The notes under the pieces are model-generated. The model worked only from the letters and a program-made list of their open reading frames with translations. It was not told where the DNA came from and did not search any database. A DNA stretch of 64,000 nucleotides, from positions 11,496,575-11,560,574 of the forward strand of contig OX393576.1 in NCBI GenBank assembly GCA_947652605.1. The letters run 5' to 3'. Positions 56,017 through 64,000 of the stretch are shown here, piece by piece. This DNA comes from Elmis aenea. Its lineage: Eukaryota > Arthropoda > Insecta > Coleoptera > Elmidae. Each line of letters starts with the position of its first letter. Position 1 is the first letter of the stretch. A program made the translations under genes and the position numbers.

Positions 56017-56479
56017 CTGTAAATAAAGGGTACAAATTATTTTTTGCAGATAGGTATAAACTATTTTTTTTAAAATTTTATTTCACTACGATAATAGTAA
56101 ATATTTTTAGTAACGGTATTTTTTGAGAAACCTGATTAGCTTTAGTGCCCAATGCGTACCTTAAATGTGCTTGCTATAAAATTTTTATAATCGTACCTTA
56201 ATTATATTGGTACCATAACTAGGGTTTCCAAACCTCGCCTATTTTTTTCTATTAACGGGACTCTATTCTTAAAAAAAAAACAAAAATCGCGGGATTTTCC
56301 GGTACTTTTGCTTTTCTGAGACATTAGATTTCTATAGTATTGTAAACAATGTGAGTTATGTTATGTGAGAAAAAAAAAAAGATTTTTATTTGAACAATAT
56401 TTATTTAAATATAAACAAAAAGGATATCTAAATATTAATACTTAATAACCTATAATATATATTTTTTTTAATGAACATG

Positions 56480-56660
56480 AAGTAGAGAAAGACCAAGAAC
56501 CAAATGGAAAAACGAAAGAAGACATAGACTAAAAAAAAGAGTCAACTGGGGAGATGTTTAAGGTTATGTTTAACAGCTAACCAACGATAGACAAAGACGG
56601 AGTACTATAATGAGAACTAAAAAAATACCTCGACACCGAAAGGTACGACCTAATCAAGAA
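56480..56660 (+). pseudogene. LINE C-terminal domain (copy B)
   Basis: The plus strand reads AGAGAAAGACCAAGAACCAA as RERPRTKWK, then AACTGGGGAGATGTT as NWGDV, then DRQRRSTIMRTKKIPRHRKV. It aligns with the C-terminal domain and 3' end of copy A, including the shared string TCGACACCGAAAGGTAC. Only the 3' end is present, as expected for a heavily truncated LINE copy. Confidence 0.7.
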
Positions 56661-56750
56661 GAGGATATAAACATTTAAACAGTATTTACAAAAATACTAA
56701 AGCATTTACTTTACTAAGTTACTTAATCCATGGCCTATCTACCCTCACGG

Positions 56751-56850
56751 GTGTAAGACATTTTTTTTTCTGGAGTTAAGTTCTTTTGTGTTTTCCTCGT
56801 GTAAGACATCTTTTTCTTTTTTTTCTGGAGTTAAGTTCTTTTGTGTTTCC
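56751..56850. repeat. 48-bp tandem duplication
   Basis: GTGTAAGACA...CTGGAGTTAAGTTCTTTTGTG occurs at 56751-56798 and again from 56799, with a difference in T-run length. It lies in the T-rich tract next to the LINE ORF1-like relic. Confidence 0.75.
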
Positions 56851-57119
56851 CTCTTTTCTTTTTATTTCCTTTCTCATGCCCTTGTTATCTTTTCTTATTT
56901 CATTTTTTTTTATTAATTTTTTTTCGTGTTTTTTTTTATTGCCTGTATCGTTGAACTAATAATTTTGTTATTCTTTACCATCTGTTTTTTGGAGGTTGAT
57001 TCTTTGTTGTTGTTTTATTTTCATTCAACTTTTCCTGCTCCCTGTCTCATCTCCATTCTTTTCCATCAATTGTGATCTTTTGATATTCTATTTTCGTTTT
57101 TCTTCCTTTCTGTCTCTCT

Positions 57120-57742
57120 TCTTCCGCTATTTGTTTTAGCTTCTTTTAAATATCCAGTTCCTCCTTTGTCATTTCTTATACAAGTTTTTCATAACCTTTT
57201 CTTTTTCTAGTGGTTTGACTAGTTCTAACTTACATGCTTTTGTTCCTATCTGTATGGCGTTTTTAATCTGAACTTTAATACCTGTTCCTCTTTCAATAAG
57301 GTGTTCGAATTCATGTATAAGGTCTGCTTTGTTATCAGTTTTTATCTCCAAGCCTGTCACAACGATATTATTTTTGGTTCTATCTTTTTCCAGTCTTCTA
57401 ACTATATCTTCTACGGATTTCATCTTCTCTTTTATTATCTTGTTTTCATTTTTCAGCAATTCATTTTTCTGTATCAGTTTCTTCAGTTCCTCTTGATATG
57501 ACCTCTGGTCATATTTTATTTCTTTTATTATCTCTCATTACTTCCTTAATCATGCTCATAAGCGAATTCGTTTAATCTTCTTTCTCTTTTTCAGGTGTCC
57601 TGTTAATCTTTTTACTTTTTTTACTCCCTTTTAATATGTCTTCTATGTCCTGTTCTCTTTTTCTTTTCGAATTCTCCGACGTATACTCGTCGCTCTCGAT
57701 TTGTTTTGTTTCTTTCATATCTTTCATTGTTTCTTTATTCAT
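57120..57742 (-). pseudogene. LINE ORF1-like protein relic (coiled coil plus RNA-binding part)
   Basis: A minus-strand ATG at 57742 opens MNKETMKDMKETKQIESDEY and a lysine-rich region (KGSKKSKKINRTPEKEKED). After a frameshift it continues as a charged coiled coil (LLKNENKIIKEKMKSVEDIV) and RTKNNIVVTGLEIKTDN, then GIKVQIKNAIQIG. That last part is the pattern seen in ORF1 proteins of LINEs with an RRM-like domain. Such proteins bind the LINE RNA. At least one frameshift and stop disrupt it. No adjoining ORF2 on this strand was found. Confidence 0.6.
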
Positions 57743-58107
57743 GTTCGTAAACGTTTAGCAAATTAATAATAATAATTTTTTAAAAGTAGTCTATATTCTA
57801 ACTTTTTTTGATACTCTAGAACTTTTCACTTTAAGATTCACTTACGTTTTTCGCTTAATCAATGCTACTAAGATTTTATATGTACAACAACTTGAATGTA
57901 ATTCAAATCAGAAAAAAGTAATTATAAAACCACTAAAAAAACACAATGTGCACCATGGTACTTAAACAATATTGCCGTCTTAATCAATCCAAAAATTACT
58001 TCTTTACAATTTTTTGTTTCCTGTAGTTTTTAGAAAGACTAGTGTTTAAAAATTCTTTAGTTTTCAGAAATTCTTTCACACAATGTACAATACTGAAAAG
58101 TCTTTAA

Positions 58108-59639
58108 CACTAGAACGGCCAAGCGGTCAATTTGACGGTTTTTAAAATTTGTTTCATTTACAGCTCAAAGATTTTTTATGTTAGCAGCTTCCTATCTTAG
58201 GACTTTTCCTAATTATATCCAAAGTATATTCAGTTAAAATATGAAAACAATTTATTGTTTATTTTAGAAGTTACAACAACTTTGTGCTGCTCCGACCGCG
58301 CGTCAATTTGACGTCGTATGTTATATTTGCGTATATTTCGTTATAAAATACCCAGTGAATTGTATCTACACGTTATCACACCACATAACTCTTCTTATTT
58401 ATAAATTGTGTCTAATTACGAACGGCGACCCCCTTTTTCTTCAAAAGAACTAGACGAATGTCTTCAAGACATTTCCGAAGATCTTTCTGATGTAAATGAT
58501 TCTCAGTTATCAGAAAGTGACGAAGTAAATTCGGAAAATAATATAAAACCTAGTAGTGACAATGAATCTAATAATACTGTTTGTAATGATGCTGAAAGTA
58601 ATAAATCCGTATTATTTACTTCCTAAGTATTTAAAATTTATAAATTGCGCAAATTTTTACATTTTTGTAGTTTGTTTTTTTACAAAGTACGGATTTGCCT
58701 GTACCCACAAAAAAGAGTAAAATTCATAATAATTTAGATGTGAAAAAAATAGGAGCAGAACAAATAAGTCGATATGATACGCATTGGAAAATTGTTGAAC
58801 AATACTACAGGTAGAAAAAGTCATCAAAATATTCTTAGAGAGGTTGAAAAACCAACTTTATTTGCAAAAAAAAATGTTACAAGTTCATGAAATTTACTGA
58901 TAAGTATACGTATGCTGAAACATATAAGAAAGTGTACATTAGCTGAAGCACACCGTTTACTAAAACATGATTGGGCAATATTACTAAACGAACTGAAGGC
59001 ATTTATTGCACTTTTATATGCTCGAGGTGTCTTCACGTCCAGTAAACATTCCGTAGAGTAACTCTGGTCCAAAAATTGGGGAATATCTTTTTTAAAGAAT
59101 ACTCAGGAATAAATTCAAGGAAATTTTACAAATATTTTAGGGTGTATTAGATACAGCAGAAATTAACGTATGGGTATTATATAAACAGACAACTGGGACA
59201 AACATAACCAGAAAACATTTTTATTTCTCGTTTAGCAGAAAGCAGAAGAGCTAAGAAATAAACACCTACAAGAAAAAAGTAACTACTTATAATATATCTA
59301 ATAACGTTGATGAGAAAGAAGAAAATCTTGAGAACTTAGAAATACCTGAAACCGATTTAAAAAAACGACGGGAGTGTCAAATAAAAGTAAATTGTAAAAA
59401 AAAGGACAGACATTTGTTACAAATGCAAAAACATTGTGTGTGGAAAATAAAAATTTTTATGTTGGTTTTTATTTGTTTAGTTAATAAGTAATGTTTATTT
59501 ATTAATGTTTAGTACTCAAAAAAATAATTAAATATATTAACTATGTTTGCAGCGTTAATATATTATAGTTATTTCATACGTTCCGTCAAATTGACGCTGC
59601 GGCTGAAATAGTAGGTAGCGAGGTTCGGCCGTTCTAGTG
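58108..59639. mobile_element. piggyBac-like element with decayed transposase, 1532 bp
   Basis: The ends CACTAGAACGGCC and (inverted) CACTAGAACGGCCGAACC are flanked by TTAA (58104-58107 and 59640-59643). CGTCAATTTGACG-type palindromes occur at 58126, 58303 and 59585. The interior carries N-terminal, central and C-terminal pieces of a transposase (58408-59430). Confidence 0.92.
58408..59430 (+). pseudogene. piggyBac-like transposase, broken and partly deleted
   Basis: The start codon is GTG where an ATG is expected, opening SNYERRPPFSSKELDECLQ and an acidic region (SEDLSDVNDSQLSESDE), stopping at 58624-58626. Further on, LLNELKAFIALLYARGVFTS (about 58980-59040) and LWSKNWGISFL (59063) match the transposase core before the first catalytic Asp. 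The C-terminal KKRRECQIKVNCKKKDRHLL (about 59365) is the basic and cysteine region. The parts with the DDD triad are absent. Length is far below the usual 550-600 residues. Confidence 0.8.
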
Positions 59640-59643
59640 TTAA

Positions 59644-61109
59644 AAAGTAATTTAATCTCTAATAATTTTGCACAAATTTGCTAATTTAACCAAGCCTCCA
59701 ACACTTATAATAACGAAGTTAACTATGTAACGAGGTTGATTACTGTCATCCTGTATATTAATAAAATTAATGCAGAACCTTTAGGGCGTTTTCAAACAAT
59801 AGCTTTCACTTTTTATCTTAAGAGAAAGTTCCAGTAAAAAACTCGTTCGCCATTTTATTAAATAAATTTTTAATAAAGCCCTCGTCTTTGCAGGGTTTCT
59901 CGTTTCTTCAAAGAACGAAACTGCTACACACATATTACCTAACGTTTAATATTAAATCTCAAAAAAGTTTGTTGCGTACGGCCATAAAATGCACTTGGAC
60001 TTAGCACAATGAGGTGCACTGATATAAATCTTCGCCGGCTCAAAATAAGCTTGTCCTAATCTTGTGTAAATTTGACCCAGACGTTTGTAAAAACCGGGAG
60101 TTTATACCGTCCGATGTTTTCAGTCATAAACAGATTTATGCCAATACGTTCGGATATTATTTCTCTTTTAAAGACAACTCGTGCTTACTGGAGCTCTAGA
60201 TTTATTGTGGCATCGAGCAAGTTAACGCTGCTCTTGAGCTGTTCTAAGCTGTAATTCATCAAATGTCAAATTTATTTATTTATAAATGACGAACTCGATC
60301 TGAACGAATCGAAATGAACGAAAATTAATCTTGGAAGTGTCGCTTTTAATTGTGAAATATCGTCTAAAAGTTATGCCACAACTTAGGGTGGGTTTTCCGA
60401 AGAGATTAAGGCAGCTGTGGCCACTATTTTCTTTTCGGTTTTCACGAAATGTTGGGCAAATGACGTGACAACCATGTAAGAAATATAACGTGTAGTATTT
60501 TAATTCTTAGCCATATTGCAGAGATATTAAACAATACTGTAATAATAATGATTGAACATTATTTGATTCAAAATATTTTCATGTCATAATTCTGTCCCAA
60601 GACTAAAAAAAAGTCTCGTTATTAGTCTCTTTTTTTTAGGTTCAAGTGTCGGTAAAAGAATCCGAGACTCAATACAATACAATAACAAATGAAGTAGGTT
60701 ATTGTTTTTTTTTCCATGGCAACCTTTATTTTTATCTTAAGATTTTGCATTTTTTTAGGTTATTTCGTTTATTTTTGAAAATTGACATATAAAACATTAT
60801 ATCATTGTGAACAGAAAAAAATGATCTTTAAATATGTCATCACCTACTACGACTGCCATTTAAAAAAAAGCTGTTTTGTCAAATATCTCGCACGGTAATT
60901 TATAAATAAAAATCTTACTATCGCCATCTTATAGCAAATAAAATCTACAAAACATTTTTCCTCTGGCGTTTTTGTGTATCGCAACAATAGCCGAGATATT
61001 TAAGTTTAAAAATTTTGATTAATTTCGGTTTTTTCGTTATATCACACAAGCCATGGAATTTTTAAACAAAACAAGATCTTGTTTAAAATACACTCCTAAA
61101 TAGCTAACT
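59644..61109. other. No recognised gene
   Basis: The 60-codon open frame at 60072-60254 is not recognised. The stretch 60840-61010, with ATATCTCG / CGAGATATT and CGCCATCTTATAG text, faintly resembles the modules of the 34.3-35.4 kb fold-back element. Confidence 0.35.
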
Positions 61110-61110
61110 T

Positions 61111-61840
61111 TTGTCCCATTTAACCAACGTTATATTTTCATTATTTACGAAGATAGCAATAGTGTCCCATGGAAAAGTGAAACCCTGTATAAGGTACAAC
61201 ACAGGACCAAGAACACTTTCCTGCGGAACACCCGATTGGATGGGAAAAAGATCGGAGTACTTAATCGTTGTTATGTTTTACAAGGATGTGCCTGTTGGCA
61301 AGCTACGACTGAAGGAATTAAAAGTGGGGGAGTGGTAAATACACCTTCAGTTTGTTGTAGAGACCTGTGTGCCACACTTTGTCGAACGCCTGTGCTTTAT
61401 CCAAAAATGGCGCTGATTAGTATCTTTCTGCATTAAGGTCACCATTTATTTTGTTTACCAGCCTATGGAATTGTTCTATCGTCCCGTGATTATTGCGGAA
61501 TTCAAACTGGTGTTGTAGTTTCGTCCAAAACTTTCAACCTTTAGATGTAATTTTTTTCAAAAACCTTAGACAGGATTGGCAGTAAGCTTATCGGCCTGTA
61601 CGAGGCAGCTTCTTCCGGTTTTCCCCTGGTTTAAGGATTAAAATGATTTGAGCCACTTTTCAATTGCTAGGGAAATAGTTTGTTCGAAGTATCGCATTAA
61701 AAATGAAAGACACTTATCAGATAATTCTTGCAAAACTTTGCCAGTGATTAGAGCAAAACAAGGTGCTTTCTTGATGTTGATTTCCCTGATTATTGTTTTT
61801 AATGCCTCTTTAGTATTAAGTTTTTCGTGAAGTAGGTCCA
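61111..61840 (-). pseudogene. Jockey-type LINE reverse transcriptase, decayed
   Basis: The minus strand reads KLNTKEALKTIIREINIKKA (RT fingers), KWLKSFILKPGENRKKLP, then QFEFRNNHGTIEQFHRLV, AQAFDKVWHTGLYNKLKVYL, GVPQESVLGPVLYL and IAIFVNNENI. The last is the place of the FADD box, now lost. Several frameshifts occur. It is related to but distinct from the copy at 3264-4258. Its 5' side ends where the inverted minisatellite begins (about 61850). Confidence 0.85.
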
Positions 61841-61851
61841 TTGGAACGTGT

Positions 61852-62323
61852 CCGGAACATTCTTCGCCCACATTTCTACGCCTCCACAATTCTTCGCCCA
61901 CAATTCTTCCCCCACACAATTCTTCGCCGCCAAAATTCTTAGCCGCCACAATTTTTCGCCACGTACAAGCATATCACAAATGTTGGTTTTAAATGTGATC
62001 ACAACATACGCTATTTATGTAGCAATTTTTAAATATAATATTAAAAGAAGAAGAATTAACGTACAAGAAACATCTTTACGCTAATGTAAAATAATCTGTA
62101 AAAATTACGTTATAAATAAAAACAATTACATTTACAAACAAAATTTGTGAGATGCTTGTATGCGGCGAAAAATTGTGGCTGCGAAGAATTGTGGCGGCGA
62201 AGAATTGTGTAGGCGGAGAATTGTGTAGGCGAAGAATTGTGGGCGAAGAATTGTAGAGGCGAGGAATTGTGGGCGAAGAATTGTGGGCGAAGAATTGTGG
62301 GCGAAGAATTGTGGGCGAAGAAT
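61852..62323. repeat. Two 14-bp minisatellites in inverted orientation
   Basis: The unit CACAATTCTTCGCC is repeated with variation at about 61852-61967, and its inverse GGCGAAGAATTGTG about twelve times at 62163-62323. The inner flanks also pair: GTACAAGCATATCACAAATG at 61963 with the inverse CATTTACAAACAAAATTTGTGAGATGCTTGTATGC near 62130-62162. So the whole is a fold-back element whose arms contain expanded repeats. It abuts a Jockey relic. Confidence 0.85.
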
Positions 62324-63238
62324 ATTCCTAGACCCCCATTTGAAAAGGGGTTTCTAGATATTCTTTTATGGACTTTTCTTCTTCTGTAGAAGCTTCTCAG
62401 GAAAAGGGTTCGAACATCGTACTCAATACTTGAACACAATTTTTATTATTCAATTAAAATTTTTAAAGTGAGGATTGTTCATTAATAAATAATATTGTGT
62501 GAATAACCCAATTAATGTTCGAATGAAAACAAATACATCCTATGCATATTCAATGAAGTTAATAACTTTGATTATCTTTTGTGTAAAATAACCGGGGATA
62601 TTGGCAATAAATTAATGCTGTAATTGAATGTAGGTAAATTGAACCGCGGATAATTTTTATTGGTAGACGCCGCTCGTTAGCGGAAACGCAAATATATTTG
62701 TAGAAAGCGCGATTGAATTATCGATACGCCGATTGGGACCTTGGCCCGAGGTTTAAACAGTCTTAACTAAACCGAAAACTCAATAAAATTAAAAGCCGCC
62801 GCTTCAAAGGATTTAAACGTTAATTAATAGTATCGGAATGCATATAATTAAGGGTAGAAACACACATAAAGTCGTGCTAATTTGTATGTTTCGCAGTACA
62901 ATGTATAAAACACGTTTTACATCGTGTACGCCCGCCAAATAGTTGGCTTTAGTTTTTAACGTAACGTATATGTCTTCTAGATTTATGTTGTCGTGTGTCC
63001 ACATTCAGGAAACATGTAATGAAAAACGAAATAACACATGATTTACGTTCCGTACCATAAAACTTACATTTGATACAATGTGTACAATCTTTTCGGTACA
63101 TTTTATGTCATTTCTTTGATAAACCTAACATATTAATTTTGTAAAATAAATGTAGACTAAAATTAATAAGTTTAACTTTCAAACGGACACACTAGGAAAT
63201 TTACATTACCGGACAACAGGGGTCCGCATGAAAAATTA
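62324..63238. other. No recognised gene
   Basis: AT-rich DNA; a CpG-containing stretch at 62640-62780 looks unique. Nothing recognised. Confidence 0.35.
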
Positions 63239-63385
63239 TTATTTTTTGTGCGATAGTACTAAAGACAGTTGTTTGACGGACGCGTTAGCAACTATAAAGT
63301 ACTGCATTTCCGGCCCTATCCTTAGCAACGGCCGAAAAAGTACTTTTTCGGCCGCTACTTTTTCGGCCGCTACAGCGTACAAAAA
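63239..63385. mobile_element. GGCC-hairpin element, second copy, truncated
   Basis: ATTTTTTGTGCGATAGTACTA followed by GTTTGACGGACGCGTTAGCA, AAGTACTGCATTTCCGGCCC and ATCCTTAGCAACGGCC is the inverse of 53355 to about 53235. The copy continues in GGCCGAAAAAGTAC / GTACTTTTTCGGCC hairpin modules and then loses similarity. Confidence 0.75.
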
Positions 63386-64000
63386 AGATCATTTGCATTA
63401 AGCAAAACCGATAGCGCATGTGCGTGTCTGAATATGTTCTCTGAGATTATGGCTTCCCCGCTAAGGGTAGTGACGTAGAGGTCTTTAGGTTGTTAAGTGT
63501 CAGGTAGTTTGTAAAGACTATGAATCATACATACAATCCAAACAAGTACCTTTATAACCGATATATTCAAGAAAATGCAAGTAATTCGCATATCAAAACA
63601 TTGGGGTTGTCAAGAACCCCGAATATCCAGTAACGTTGTGTTTGCGTTAGCCTAATAATTGTTACGTAAACTTTACAACAAAGATGAATGCAGTGAAAGA
63701 TGACTAAAACACTAACGAAAGATGTCCTAGAGGCACTAATTGCAGATATAAAAAATAAAATAGTTATCAACATAAATAAAGGCTAAGGGTCCGGAAGAAA
63801 CCCTGTTGTCCATTTGAAAGTTAATTAAAAACAATTTGGTTCTTTCGAACTATTTTAATCAAAATGCAAAAACTTTCAAGACTTTCGGCTCTGATTTGTG
63901 TATTATTAATAACTTAGCGAAAAATAAGATGTTGCTGAAATTTCCACCTGCGTATCGATAAAAGAATAAATAAATACGCAAGCAACATTCCCTTTTAGTT
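63386..64000. other. No recognised gene
   Basis: The 68-codon minus-strand open frame at 63567-63773 is not recognised. No RNA gene was seen. Confidence 0.35.

Noticed and set aside
62401..62418. GGTTCGAA-like string as a tRNA B box
   Set aside because: No A box or cloverleaf could be folded around it.
61638..62439. Repetitive open frames such as FFAHNSSPT repeats as a low-complexity protein
   Set aside because: They are translations of the 14-bp minisatellite and stop at its edges.

Overview
The window is AT-rich, compact-free eukaryotic DNA with no operons, no tRNA or rRNA genes that I could see, and no CRISPR. The transposon families point to an insect, probably a beetle, but I cannot name the species from sequence alone: piggyBac-like elements at TTAA, a rosa-type mariner, Jockey-type and other LINEs, hAT elements with 8-bp target duplications, and many TA-flanked fold-back elements ending in CAGGGTG. 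No complete host gene is visible. A few short open stretches with plausible splice sites (about 18.8, 55.1 and 55.7-56.0 kb) could be host exons or relics. The window is best read as intergenic or long-intron DNA built up by layered transposon insertions.

Layout. 0-0.9 kb: C-terminal half of a decayed piggyBac transposase with its 3' end at TTAA. 2.0-4.3 kb: a 5'-truncated Jockey LINE on the minus strand, split near its stop codon by a non-autonomous piggyBac element. 7.4-8.5 kb: CAGGGTG-type remnants. 10.0-12.7 kb: a second LINE (minus), split by an internally deleted piggyBac element that keeps an open 200-codon C-terminal reading frame. 13.2-14.3, 19.0-19.7, 25.7-26.2 and 27.1-28.2 kb: fold-back elements. 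16.1-17.3 kb: a hAT element rich in GATTTAAATC. 19.7-20.3 kb: a pogo-like MITE. 20.3-21.8 kb: nine copies of a 163-bp tandem repeat. 24.2-24.6 kb: a Harbinger-like MITE. 31.1-33.5 kb and 33.6-35.7 kb: two large nests of inverted-repeat and hAT elements. 36.8-39.2 kb: a fold-back holding a candidate solo LTR and a TA-flanked element. 40.1-43.1 kb: a third LINE copy (plus strand) split by a 2.8-kb terminal-inverted-repeat element that itself holds a piggyBac and a hAT element.

45.9-46.1 kb: mariner relic. 47.2-47.5 kb: a near-perfect 260-bp hairpin. 48.0-48.8 kb: two small hAT MITEs. 50.6-51.6 kb: a hAT element with an open C-terminal transposase fragment. 53.1-54.6 kb: a GGCC-hairpin element followed by a nearly full-length mariner with a broken transposase. 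56.5-57.7 kb: LINE 3' end (plus) and a LINE ORF1-like relic (minus). 58.1-59.6 kb: a decayed piggyBac copy with intact ends. 61.1-62.3 kb: another Jockey relic, abutting a pair of inverted 14-bp minisatellites. 63.2-63.4 kb: second copy of the GGCC-hairpin element.

The elements do not form a pathway. What links them is insertion order: because target duplications and split reading frames are visible, relative ages can be read directly at several sites. Nothing here is clearly a new functional system. The best leads are the fold-back families, the element at 40237-43001, the retained piggyBac C-terminal domain, and the inverted minisatellite pair.
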